Assembly (NCBI GenBank): GCA_023101725.1
Contig: JALJCO010003962.1
Coordinates: 1,161,001-1,225,000 of the forward strand
Source of the DNA: Atherinomorus stipes
Taxonomy: Eukaryota > Chordata > Actinopteri > Atheriniformes > Atherinidae
DNA: 64,000 nt
Direction of reading: 5' to 3'
Part shown: in pieces, positions 50,550 through 61,676 of the stretch
How positions within the stretch are numbered: the stretch's first letter is position 1
How the letters are laid out: every line of letters starts with the position of its first letter
The notes under the pieces: model-generated
Database searches by the model: none
Seen by the model: only the letters and a program-made list of their open reading frames with translations
What the model was told of the DNA's origin: nothing
Program-made: the position numbers and the translations under genes

Positions 50550-50797
50550 TTAAGTCTCGGAGCCGTTGACGTTTGCAGTGTGGACCTCTTACACTGCAGA
50601 AAGAGTTGGAGGTGTGTGGATTAAAGCTTTAAAAACGTAGTTTGTCAGCTGTTTACGATCAAGCTAACGAGCTATCCACTCGGCTGTTATCGTTAACCTG
50701 CTCGTAAAACATTGGCGCACATGTCCCTGCGCTCTGAAGGCGTGGTTTTGGGTGGTGTGTTTTTTTTTTTTTCCAACATTGCCAACCCTAGCTTTCA

Positions 50798-51354
50798 GCC
50801 TGACTTACTGCACTCTTTATACTTTCAATTATTTCAACATAATTCCTTAAGTTTTTACTGTATTGAAATTGAGTTGTCACTTAAATAATGTTTTTTTTAT
50901 GTTTCCATAGTATCTCCGTGTTCCACGTTATTTCTCTTTGGTTTATCTTTGATGAGATGTTGCAGTAAACAACTCCTGACCTCTGAGAAGGAGAGTACTA
51001 ATTTTCCAGACTTTGGCCAAATGGAGGGCGGATCTGTGTCAGTGTTGGTGCTGTCCTGGACTTTCCTAAGAGCTGTTATTTCATAGGTGGTTGAATCTGA
51101 TTTGGGTTTTACAGCTCTGTAAGCTCCTCATTGACAGCTTGATAACTGTTGTGTGCTTTCTTCCTACTTTGTCACCTCCATTTCTCTTCTTTTTAAATTC
51201 ACTGTCCAACCTCTCTCACACTCACTTTATTCCCCTTTCTGCTCTGGCCTGTCATTCTTTCTGCTTATTCTGTTGTTCTTCTGCTTCCCCAACCTTTCTT
51301 CTCCATTTTCCATTAATTTCTTTTTTTTTCCCCTCCATCCTGCTCTCTCTCCAG
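50798..51354 (+). other. epha6: end of intron 1 with long polypyrimidine tract
   Basis: The last 180 nt are strongly pyrimidine-rich and lead to the ctctctccag acceptor of exon 2. Apparent ORFs here are low-complexity by-products of this tract. Confidence 0.7.
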
Positions 51355-51419
51355 TTGTTCTGCTGGACACTACGACAGTGCTAGGAGAGCTGGACTGGAA
51401 GACGTATCCTGTCAATGGG
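51355..51419 (+). CDS. epha6: epha6 exon 2: start of the ephrin-binding domain (partial)
   Basis: This 65-nt exon has a consensus acceptor (ctctctccag) and donor (GG|GTGAGT). Its size equals that of the second exon of vertebrate EphA genes as I know them. With the last base of exon 1 it reads VVLLDTTTVLGELDWKTYP then VNG, the first strands of the N-terminal ephrin-binding jelly-roll domain. The TTTVLGEL and WKTYP residues single out EPHA6; other EphA receptors I recall have LLDS...GWI here. The residue after GEL is Asp, where Gly is usual. The exon ends in phase 0, and the next, much larger exon (rest of the ligand-binding domain) is not in the window. The extracellular domain binds ephrin-A and the absent cytoplasmic part is the kinase. 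Confidence 0.93.
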
Positions 51420-51531
51420 GTGAGTGACATTTGTATTTATTAAGGCTTCTCCCTGTCCATTTTTGCTTTGGAATCATGAAATTATGAAAAAAAAAGAACA
51501 TAAACCTTTGCATTAAGAATTTCATTTAAGG

Positions 51532-53231
51532 CAGAGGTGTCACGCTCATTTTAGTTCGGGGGCACAATTTCATCTCAAGTGGGCTGGACCAGGAAAATTA
51601 TCAGACAATAACCTATAAATAACAAAAACTGCAAATGTTTCCCTTTATTTGTCAAGATATTTATATTCAATGAATTTTCCTTTTAGAAAAAATAACATGA
51701 AATTTATTAAGGAACATAAGTGGTTTCAACAATATTTTGCCTCATTTGATTGTATTTTTTCTTTATTCATTTTATGTATTCATTTCAGTCAACATTTTAT
51801 TGTATATATGACAAAATAGTCATATACATTAACTCATATAAATATGAATTTTAAAATTAATTTCTCCTGAAAACTTCCCAAGTGTTAAATAGTTTTAATA
51901 TATGGATTTTTGTATTTAGATTTTTATTATTATCATTATTAACTCATGTAAATAGGACACTGCATGTTCATTGTAACTTACAGATCACAATGGATCTACA
52001 AAATCACTTACTGTAATATTGAATCACAGGAATCTGTAACTAAAAAATACAGTATTTCACATTATGATTGGGGACTTTTCAAGAGAAATAAGATTTCCAC
52101 ATGTGTGAAGTAATACTGACCTCATAATGTAAACTATGAGGTCAGATCTGTAAAGTATGAAAGGAGCCATCACCTGGAAATCCCACCTTTTCATGTTAAA
52201 ACGTGTATTGGAATAGGACCTCAGTTAAAATGTGCCAGAAACTCCGGAGAGTGAAAGTGGCTCCGTCTTTGAGTGTGGGCTCTATTTTCTCACCAGAGTT
52301 GGCCACAACAGCGCGCTCTCCACAGTACGCGATTTGGTTTTATCTCTGTTAATGACGTGATCAACAGAGGCTGCTAGCTACTAAGCTAGCCTCTTTAGCA
52401 CCACCTGAAATCAGCTGATTACCTGCTGCGGAGTAGCGTTTAATGACCAGCTGTCAGAGAGGAGGATGATGACAACGAGGAGGAAAAAAAAAAATCTGCC
52501 ATGCTGAGTCAGCAGTTTTCAGTGCTGTAACAGGAGGGACAGCACTACCAGAGACCAGTGGATTATATTTATTCAGTGAAGATGTACAGTCGGTAAGTGT
52601 TGCTGCTTGTTCTGTTTATGTAACTTATAATTTTTTGTGTAAGAGACCAGTAGACGATGGTAGACGAACAGTGACAAGCTGCTAATGTAGCTACAAAAGC
52701 TAATGCAGTTGTTGCTGTTTGAGTAACTTTGTGTCAGACGTCTGCTCCTTATATTCATCAGAGTCCAGCCTTTTTACTCCGCGGATTCTCTCTATCAACC
52801 GCACCGTTACATTTTATCACGTCTTTCTCTGTTGGGACATCATTTTCCTTCACTTGGTCTGTCCTGATAAAACTTTGTTTTGGCTTTGACGCTTGCCTCG
52901 TGAACGCTTTTACAAACAGTTCTAACTCTCGTGCGTATTCTTGCGACAAACAAAAATTGGGGATAAAAAGAGGTCTAAATGAGCTTATTCAATTTGCCTC
53001 CAACCCAACTGTAATTAAAAATTCATTTGAAGATAATTTAAGAAGGATTGTGTCTGTAAAACACTAGGTTATGACACCTTTGATGAATTGTCTCATATTT
53101 AGACATTTAGAAAGATTCCAAGCTCTGGTGGACCAATTAAAAACTAGAGTTTGTTTTATTGTTTTAGATGATTCACCTCACGGGCCAAAATGGGCGGTTT
53201 TGGCCCTCGGGCCTAATGTTTGACACCCCTG
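51532..53231. mobile_element. 1.7-kb hAT-type element
   Basis: The left end CAGAGGTGTCACGCTC and right end (reverse complement CAGGGGTGTCAAACAT) are hAT-like. The flanks ATTTAAGG (51524-51531) and GTTTAAGT (53232-53239) agree at six of eight positions. The interior holds a CpG-containing block (about 52200-52600), an 11-bp perfect inverted repeat (52116-52126/52135-52145) and a minus-strand frame (52758-52949, starting from TTG) with no recognisable domain. No intact transposase. Confidence 0.75.
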
Positions 53232-54489
53232 GTTTAAGTCAACACAGTTCAAGCATGCTAACTGTCTAACACTGACTTTTAGACACTTTTTTTTTTTCAT
53301 TTCTGAAACCTTGAGCATGGATTTATGGATAGACAAGATTTTCTTGCACCTCATACCAAGACAGGCAGAAGACAAGACCTTTGGGTCTTATTTAAAAAGA
53401 AAGAAAAAAAGATGCTGGCAGCAGGTGACATGTTTTTACTGTATATGCCAAACTTCTTGACAGTAGTTAGACCAATGTGTCAGTGCAGTGACTTCTTGGT
53501 CAAAAAAAGAAAAAAAAATTTATACGGGCTAAAAGTGGTCTGAATATGAATGAAATATCCTTCTTTTTTAATGTCTAAGTTTTGCTTAATCCCAGTGACT
53601 TTTCATGGATGAACATCAGCATAGCTATCGTTGAGATGTACTTTAAAGCACATATTTTGTGTACACACGGACTGTATAATGTTTGGTATTTAGCTCTGAC
53701 CTTGTCAAAGTGAGGAAATATCAAGCTCAACACATAAGTGAGTCAAGACCAACAGTTGTAATTCCCCCCACGAGGGAAGATAGACTCAGAAGCTACAACC
53801 GGGTACTGAGCTGGATCTGGGAGGGTTTGAAATTCTGTGTTAACAGTAGCAAGTAGAGCAGTAAAGTGACAATGTAGCTTTCAGATGAGCAGTGTGCCAG
53901 ATGCCATGCAGCAAAAGAGGCAGTCTGGTGTTTTTTTTTTTTTCTAGATTTCCTTTGCTTACTATCCACAAGTTTTGTTGGCTTTCTTGATATCTGCGTG
54001 CTCCTCTTCTTTTCTCTCTGCCTTAGTCGAGGCATTCTCAGTCTGGGCGTGTGGGGTTCTGATAACCCCCAGCTAATGTTTCAGTGGGTGGTGGGAGTCA
54101 AAGAGTAGGTAATGGTCTGTGTGTGTAGATTTCCGATAAACTTCAATGTTTGGTTTACTGTCCTCCTCACTGTGCACAGCACAGTCTAAAAATGGCAGCG
54201 TATTCCCCTGACTTCCTTCCTTTTGAACATGATGTTCCTGTCCACTGAAAAGGTCTCTGCTTCTTGGGTTTTGATTTGAACCTTGGTGTCAGGTATACAT
54301 TTGAACCTGAGGCTTGGTGATGTTTCCTTTAACTCAGCACTGTGTTTTCCACTTTGTCAATGTTGAGACTGGCCAAACTGTGTGACACTGGAAACCCAAT
54401 GGCATATCTGTGGTTTTGTCCATAAAAAGAAGAAGAAAAAGAAAATATGTGAAACAACAAACCAGATGGTTAGGCAGGGATTATATCTG

Positions 54490-54690
54490 ATTCAATTCAA
54501 TTCAACTTTATTTGTATAGCGTCAATTCATGACAGTGTCACCTCAGGGCGCTTAACAAACAGAAAAATTCAAGTCAGATTCATAATAGCCTAGCTAAGGA
54601 AACCAACAGATTGGATCGAATCTTGACTTGACCCCGCCCAATCCCCCATCCTGAGCAAGCACGGAGTGGTGGTGACAGGTCAGGTGTGTA
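54490..54690. repeat. abundant teleost interspersed repeat
   Basis: Opens with ttcaattcaattcaacttta, then tttgtatagcgtcaattcat and cagggcgctt, then tgagcaagcacggag. This block order is typical of a very common fish repeat that advertises 'tttatttatatagcgcc'. The borders are approximate. Confidence 0.7.
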
Positions 54691-55137
54691 GCGGGTCCAA
54701 ATAATGACGGTTTATGTGTAAAGTCAGGTAATGAAGACACTTTCATCTGGAGCCAGTGTCAGATTCTGGACCTTGTTACAAAATCTATGGCCTTTTGGAT
54801 GCAGGCTGTTAAATAAGACATGCTTGGATGGCAATGAGGAGATTTTCAGGTGACTGACAGTGATGGGTTGTAGAGCTCATTCTTCTCATAACTTCAAAGT
54901 GTTTACGTGACAAAGCTCTTCAAGCATGAAGTGTGTGAAACAAGAAGTTGGCTTCTTCCTTCTCCAAATTGCTTTCCAAGATCTTCACAACCCCATCAGG
55001 AAATTAAAGTTTTTATGAAATGGCTATAAGAGTACTTTTTTGCTTCTGGAAAGAAACAAAAGAGAAGTCTGGTTCACTTTTCTTGCCAGAGGTTGCCACT
55101 TGACGAAACATTAGATATAACATCAGTAGGTGTTTAA

Positions 55138-55932
55138 AGGTGCCATGACATCAAATTTCACTTTTCTGAGGTTTGGGGTATGATATGATCTGTTGTGCAC
55201 TGATGAGGCCATGTGAATGTCCAGAGTGAATATCAAAGTTCCTGTTTATGGTCAGTCAGCTTTGTCTCTCTGCTCAGAAACGGTTGAATCAGACAGCAGG
55301 CTATCATTCTACGTAGTTCTCATTCTACGTAATTCAGTTGCTGCAATAAGAGCACACTATCAAGTAAACAAAGCCCCCCCCCCCCCCGTCCTCCTCTCTC
55401 CTAACGGTCTATGCACAGTTCGCTTCGCTCCCCCGCTCCCCCCTCCCTGTCTGATTCAGCTGCGTGTGTGTAGCTGAGTAGTAACTTCTGTGCAGTCAGG
55501 TCTGGGTTTTCAAACAAATGGATTTAAAAGAAAACTTCTGCAACAACACTGAGGGAGGCGACCACAACCTTGTCATTACCTGTAAGTTTATTTATTTTCT
55601 AAATGCTGTCTTGTCTGATAAACGTAGCTCACTGTCTGAAGTGCCCATGTTGCTAGCAGTTAGCCTTTAGCAAACTCCGACGGCAGCTTGACCTAGTTTT
55701 CTTTAAATAAGGTTATAGCCAAATAAGGTGTAGCCAATCAAAATGAAGTCAACGTGGTCTCCGGGTAAAGCTCCATATCATCACCGGACCCAACTGTATT
55801 ACTGAGGAAGTGAGGTCTGGCGTTTCAAAACAATACCCCGCTGTAAAAAATGCCGTTTTTTTCTTTGGAGTATTTACATATACAGTAATGCCAACAACAT
55901 AAACTAGTTTTTACTGCTATGTCATCACTCCT
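55138..55932 (+). mobile_element. family D TTAA element, copy D1
   Basis: The ends AGGTGCCATGACATCA and, in reverse complement, AGGAGTGATGACATAG match at 11 of 16 positions. The flanks are TTAA (55134-55137) and TGAA (55933-55936, decayed). The 795-bp body has a C-run (about 55374-55387), duplicated attctacgta units, a GC-richer part that could act as a promoter, and a short coding exon at 55518-55581. An inverted second copy is at 60822-61578. Confidence 0.88.
55518..55581 (+). CDS. exon-like ORF of family D (first-exon candidate)
   Basis: ATG 55518, with aaaca in front (A at -3), opens 21 codons plus one base, MDLKENFCNNTEGGDHNLVI and a final T. It is closed exactly by a consensus donor T|GTAAGT at 55582. 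The same 64 nt with the same donor occurs in copy D2 (minus strand, 61220-61157) with a single substitution that changes one Asn to Ser. No family is recognised. It may be the first exon of an autonomous relative's transposase or a captured host first exon. It could donate an alternative start to nearby transcripts, as it lies on the epha6 sense strand. Confidence 0.4.
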
Positions 55933-55936
55933 TGAA

Positions 55937-58900
55937 AAGATGCATTTTATGCTGATTAAATGTTCGATCGGATTGCTTCCTGTAAATGCAATTAAGGCCA
56001 CCCTGCCCAAACCTTTTGCACCTCCTTTGCCACCCCATGAAAAATATCTAGATCTGCCACTGGTTTTGAAATGGTCTAAATAGCTTTAGATGGTAGTAAT
56101 ATTATATTAATCAATCATATTCGGTATTACTCATGCTAATTAGCTATATGCATTCTACTAATCTAGTGAAAGCTCTAATGCTCATCACACAAAGACTGAA
56201 TTAAAGAATGGGAGGGTGTGTGTGTGCTGCAGGGGAGGGGTAGGGGTATCATTCGGTCACAATCTAGAAATCTGCATGTATAATAAGATATTCTGCTGAC
56301 ATTTGTGGGTTTGGTTAGCTATTCCTAAAGCTTTGGATATGAAGATGTTTACATGCAATGAATAAAGATTTGAGCAATACACTAAACTATCTTGAGATTA
56401 AACTAATTTAATTGTAGCATGTAGTTCTGGGCCTGGAGGGAAAACACTGTGGAATTCATTCTTACAAATATTTAATCTTGGACTGGGAAACCACATCAGC
56501 GCCATTTTTTTCATGACAATTTGTATAATTCGGCACATGAGATGATTGCTGTTTGTGTTTTTAGGCTATTATTAAAAGTGTAATAAATCCTTTGGTCCAA
56601 AACCAATAAATAGTAACAAGATACTGAGATAATTTTAAGGCTGAGTACCAAAGCTACTCCTCCCTGGCACACAGCCTAAACAGCCTTCATTTCTTTGGGG
56701 ACCGATAACACCATTAAGTAGTTGAAGCAATACACAGCACAACGCCACCTAGATTCACGTTGAATCAATAATTAATCAAAACTACAGAGATTTAATGATA
56801 TTTTCATAACACCCATAACACTTTCTTCCCTTTAGTCTGACAAAGACAAATTGCCTTGTTTTAATCAAAACATCAAACCTCTGAGTCAGGTTGAGTGTCT
56901 CCACTGTTGTTAATTCATATACTTGTTTATGTAGCTTTAGTGTGTGCAGTTGTGTGTGTGTGTACAGTACATGTGTGTATGTTAGTTTTCATAACAACTT
57001 GATGTCTTAACATGAAATATTAACACCCTGACCAGAACGTCACCTAAAAGGGGAAACTTCGTATCCACATCTGTTTCCATACTATACAGCTTACACCGAT
57101 TATGTTTTGTGGTGTTACATGCAGGTGATTTGTTTTTAACACTGGGGTTTACATCCCACTTTAGCCTCTTCTCATGTGCGATAAGGGGGTACATTTCTGC
57201 ATCATGTGTTGTTTGTTGAACCTCAAACTGTTCCACTGTAAAGAGGAGGGAGGATCAGGTCATCATGGCAGCTAATAGCAAAATATGCTGGGGAGTTTGT
57301 TGAACTGGAAATGACCTCAAGACATGAATCGCTTTCTAAGCTAAAGAAAACTGTCAATCATTTGCATTCTCTGTTCTTTTCTGCATCACAGAGTCTACTG
57401 TTTAAACTTTCAGAACCTGCTCCCATGGTGAAAGGGTCTAAGAAGATGTCACTGTCAGGCACCATCAATGCAACGCAATCTCATGGCAGATGGTGAAATA
57501 CCTACTTTAACAGTTTCACAAGAAAGCCTGGAAAGTTTCCCTTTCTTAGTTCTCTACAGCTCCTGTTGCTGATATTTCCTGTCTCTCATTGTGACATAAT
57601 AACATTCTTGCTCATAACATGCTGATGTCAACACTGTTAGCCCCCAAGTTTGAATTTGCAATCGCTAATCGCGAAAGCAAATTCAGTTCTATAAACAATG
57701 TACAGCCCCAGACTTGTTTAATACTGACTAGCAGTAGATTCAGTTTTGTAAGACTATGCTGCCCTACATAAAACACGATGTTTTAAACATGTGCACTGCA
57801 TGGTTTCCATTGAGACACACACTTAGTTTTATGGTTTTTGTGGCCTGTTGACTTTATAACAGTGACAATATTAATATCTGAAGTTGTGTATAAATGTTCA
57901 TCATTTCCCCTTTTTATCAAATTTGAACACATCGTACAGCTTTTCCCTGCAGTGCACATGCAAATGTACAAAATTGAAACACTTGATCATTCTTTCACAC
58001 CTTCTGTGAATCTAGTCCCAGCAGAGGGTATTAAATCTCTCATAGAGAATAGTGTTAAACTACTGATGGTTAAATAGAGACAAAAACCCCACAAACAAAA
58101 AACAAAACAAAAACAAAACTGAGACACCACTGTCAAAGATAAAGTAATGAATGGACTGATTTGTTCTCACCTTAGTAAGCTTAGCTTTCACACCACTGAT
58201 TTTGATAGGTGCTCTTTGTATGTGCAAGGTGAAATTTCCATCTGAACCCCTGTCAGTGAACATCTTCACTAACTTTACACTGACTAAATTCAATGGTTGT
58301 CAAAAACTTCTGTCAGGAGCTGTGTGGCGCTTGTGCAGCTATGAGCAAAAAAAAGGAAGAAAGAAAGAAGGAAAGGAAAGGAAAGGAAAGGAAAAGAAGC
58401 CTGGCATAACAATGTCTGGACATCTCTGCAGATTGATATGGCTTTGCAACAGCTTCTCAAGCTGTCAAGGAGAAGACTGAGGTGTATATTAATGAAGTTC
58501 GTGAGAAAACATTACACTAAGACATGATCAGTTTATCAATTGACATTAAAAGCAGGATCACAACTTAACCTGACAGGCAAGAGTTATTTCTGAGGCCTGG
58601 TCCAGACAGGATGTGGAATAAACATATTCTGATTTATATGCACTGAGTGTAGCAGCTCTGTCCAAATGCTCTGTCCTGTTCCTGAGTGCAAGGAAAGAAA
58701 CAGCAGTTCAGGGAGAAGAAAGCAACTGCATCTATAGTGTTGATGTGCATCATGAAATTTAACTTTTTTTTTTTTACTACTTTCATCATTATCATTGTTT
58801 CATCATTGGTGTATTTTCAGTACAGTATGTAAAATGAATTTTTTTTTGTTCTTTTGTTGTTGTTGAATTGGTGCGGCACAAGTAGAGTTGTGTTATTGTT

Positions 58901-58948
58901 TCTTGATTTTTCCATAGCAGCATTCAAAGGGAGCAGCAGCCCGTTTAA
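55937..58948. other. epha6: intron 2 interior, no gene seen
   Basis: AT-rich intron. Holds a short TG repeat (56948-56962) and a (GGAAA)n-type purine array at 58355-58396. Confidence 0.55.
58355..58396. repeat. (GAAA)n/(GGAAA)n purine microsatellite
   Basis: Shifts from 4-nt GAAA-type units to 5-nt GGAAA units. Confidence 0.93.
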
Positions 58949-59037
58949 TTAAAGGCGCTATAGAAAATGTTTCAGCATTTCAGAAAGCAGACTGTTAGCG
59001 AGTTTTTGAATAATGCGCATGCGCAAGACCAACCTGC

Positions 59038-60402
59038 TAGAGATGCACCGAACGATCGGCAACCGATCGCAATCGGCCGATAGTGCCCCTATCGGTTTTG
59101 ATTGGAGTCCTCGAAATAGATCCAAGCAAGCCGATCCGATGACGTTTACAGTAACTACAGCGTTTCAGCGTTTTGGCGATTGACACGCAGCAGGCGCGGG
59201 ATATACAGAGGAGATTCCGGTGAATCTCTTCACTCCACAGAGACAGTGGAGGATAAACTATGATCTGCGTCCAGTCCCGGTTTCCAAACGGCGGGTTGAT
59301 GATCTGCTGTCCTGAGGGGATTTAATGGGCTTATAATGACGTCCAGATGCAGGACTGCCGGTTGTTAAACTGGGCCGGTCAGACGAAAGCTGCGCCATCG
59401 TCGGCACGCAGCTCCTGGAGTAAATGGTGAAACTCCCCAAACTCAGAACACCTCTGAACAATCTGATGAATCCACACACGGCACAGAAACGCTCGACAAC
59501 GTCGTTGTCTGGCCTCATGGAGCAAATGGATCCAAGCAGCCGCTCAGTTTCATCTGCGATTATATAGAGACAGACCAAGGAAAACAACCGGGTTCATACA
59601 CCACCACACTCAGGCGCTCCTGTCGAACGACGTGCAAGGCTCTGCCATTCATGCTGCTTGATCAGAAGTAAGCTCATCAATAAAATCATAGTTTTATTAT
59701 ATTATTTGGGCTACAGCATGTTTATGCTACACTTAGAGTTTTTTTTACAGAGAAACTGTAGTATCAGCTCCAAGTTTATGTCCAGAGATAATGTTGCAGT
59801 TGCACATAAGTCGCTGTTCTTATTCTCATTTGTTTAACATATTTTACGTGATTTTTCCACTAAAAGCTTGTAGGTAAACTCTGAATAGTGTCTGAGAAAG
59901 AGCCTTTAGAGAGTGAAATGTTTATTATAATGCACATGTTGTGTGTTATGTACATAATCTATTTTTCATTTTCAAGATTTAATTCCTTTTTCCACAGAAA
60001 AAACAAGTTTATAGTTTACAACTTGTATCAACTCTAAGAGAGTGAGATGCTTACTGTCTGTGTTAGTGCGCTGCACATATTGTGTGTTGTACACATAATT
60101 ATTGCCACAGGAAAGCTTAAGTTAGTAAGCTACTCTTCCTCTATGTAAACTGAGTCCAGGTTGTCTCCAAGAGAGTGGAATATTGCAGATTGCCTGCAAT
60201 AAAACAGGTCAATTCATGATAATTTCCCATCTCCTAATTCTTATACTTTATAACATAATGTCGATGTTATGTACATGAGACAACAATATTGGAGAATTTA
60301 TGGATTTGACGCTGTGATCGTTGATCGGCAACATCGGGATTGGCAGTTACTGCTTTTGGTGATCGGTGATCGGCCCCCAAAATCCTGATCGGTGCATCAC
60401 TA
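59038..60402. mobile_element. 1365-bp hAT element with exact 8-bp duplication
   Basis: The ends TAGAGATGCACCGA and, in reverse complement, TAGTGATGCACCGA differ at one of 14 positions. The target duplication CAACCTGC is exact (59030-59037 and 60403-60410). The terminal regions are rich in 'gatcgg/ccgatc' motifs. The interior includes a 109-codon minus-strand ORF (59258-59587) without domain signal, and degenerate tandem units around 'gagagtgaaatg' near 59900, 60040 and 60170. Non-autonomous. Confidence 0.94.
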
Positions 60403-60821
60403 CAACCTGCTAGACTAACAGCTCCCTCCTCCGGCCACAAAATAACGTGCACTCACCACTCTGGTGTTTAGCAGACAGCAGATACAGATTCTCCAATCAT
60501 GTCGCAAACACAAGTAAACGGAGTGTCGTTGTCTGAATGTTGCTAATTGCTAGCAGAATGATGTTATCTACCTGCTGTAAATGTCGGATGAGAGCGCGCA
60601 GCTTCCAGATTGCAGTATTACTCTCACCTGCAATCACTCTATTTGATTAGTCTCGCCTGTTACCCGTCGAACTGACCGTCAATCATTCTTACTGCGGTAG
60701 TAAAAGTGATTGACGAGCCAGTAGACAAATGAAAAAGTTAAGGAATGCAGAAATTTTTGGCGAATGTTTTTTCAGCCCCTTTACTTTCACAGCTGATGTA
60801 TAATAAAATTTATATATTTAA

Positions 60822-61578
60822 AGAAGTGATGACATAGCAGTTAAAAACTTGTTTATGTTGTTGGCATTACTGTATATGTAAATACTCCAAAGAAAAAAAC
60901 GGCATTTTTTACAGCGGGGTATTGTTTTGAAACGCCAGACCTCACTTCCTCAGTAATACAGTTGGGTCCGGTGATGATATGGAGCTTTACCCGGAGACCA
61001 CGTTGACTTCATTTTGATTGTCTACACCTTATTTGGAGAATCTAGGTCAAGCTGCGGTCGGAGTTTGCTAAAGGCTAACTGCTAGCAACATGGGCACTTC
61101 AGACAGTGAGCTACGTTTATCAGACAAGACAGCATTTAGAAAATAAATAAACTTACAGGTAATGACAAGGTTGTGGTCGCCTCCCTCAGTGTTGCTGCAG
61201 AAGTTTTCTTTTAAATCCATTTGTTTAAAAACCCAGACCTGACTGCACAGAAGTTACGACTAGCTCCATACACACAGCTGAATCAGACAGGGAGGGGGGA
61301 GTGGACGGTACATAGACCGTTAGGAGAGAGAGAGAGAGGGGGGGTTACTTGATAGTGTGCTCTTATTGGAGCAATTAAATTACGTAGAATGATAAAACTA
61401 CGTAGAATGATAGCCTGCTGTCTGATTCAACTGTTTCTGAGCAGAGAGACAAAGCTGACAGACCATAAACAGGAACTTTGATTCTCACTCTGGACATTCA
61501 CATGGCTTCATCAGTGCATAACAGATCATATTATACACCCAAAACCCCAGAAAAGTGAAATTTGATGTCATGGCACCT
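60822..61578 (-). mobile_element. family D TTAA element, inverted copy D2
   Basis: A 757-bp reverse-orientation copy of 55138-55932. Exact TTAA duplications lie at 60818-60821 and 61579-61582. It sits at the TTAA that is intact at 12773-12776 in copy C1, which therefore serves as the empty site. Confidence 0.95.
61157..61220 (-). CDS. exon-like ORF of family D, copy D2
   Basis: The minus-strand twin of 55518-55581, reading MDLKENFCSNTEGGDHNLVI followed by the same GTAAGT donor (complement of 61151-61156). It differs at one base in 64. It is antisense to epha6. Product and function unknown. Confidence 0.4.
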
Positions 61579-61676
61579 TTAAAGCTTTTAATTAATCATA
61601 GCGTATGGAGTAGTCAACCCAATTTTACCAACTATTGCAAAATTGTCAAAAGAAACATCTTCTACAACGCCTTTAA

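Larger units (their letters stand above)
49520..50793. mobile_element. family F TTAA element, interrupted by family B
   Basis: The ends AGCCAGAGTTGGTAAT and, in reverse complement, AGCTAGGGTTGGCAAT match at 13 of 16 positions. The flanks are TTAA (49516-49519) and TTCA (50794-50797, one base decayed). About 600 bp is native sequence, and the rest is the family B element inserted at an internal TTAA. No intact coding region. Confidence 0.78.
35357..51354 (+). other. epha6: epha6 intron 1 (~16 kb)
   Basis: Bounded by GTGAGT and a polypyrimidine tract ending in ctctctccag. From 35357 to 38329 I see only non-coding AT-rich sequence and antisense or chance ORFs (the longest is 35436-35861, minus). 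The right half is crowded with transposons, listed separately. Confidence 0.85.
58953..61672 (+). mobile_element. family C TTAA element (C2), host of two nested insertions
   Basis: The ends AGGCGCTATAGAAAATGTTTC and, in reverse complement, AGGCGTTGTAGAAGATGTTTC match at 18 of 21 positions. Exact TTAA duplications lie at 58949-58952 and 61673-61676. After removing an hAT element (59038-60402) and a family D element (60822-61578), about 590 bp of native sequence is left. That sequence aligns with copy C1 (12389-12867) in direct orientation. Confidence 0.92.

Noticed and set aside
51091..51443. Overlapping 96-97-codon ORFs rich in Phe, Leu and Ser across epha6 exon 2
   Set aside because: They arise from the polypyrimidine tract before the acceptor and read the exon in the wrong frame or through the splice site.
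59258..59587. 109-codon minus-strand ORF as an hAT transposase
   Set aside because: It lacks BED-finger or hAT dimerisation motifs and lies in a 1.4-kb non-autonomous element. Kept only as an internal frame.
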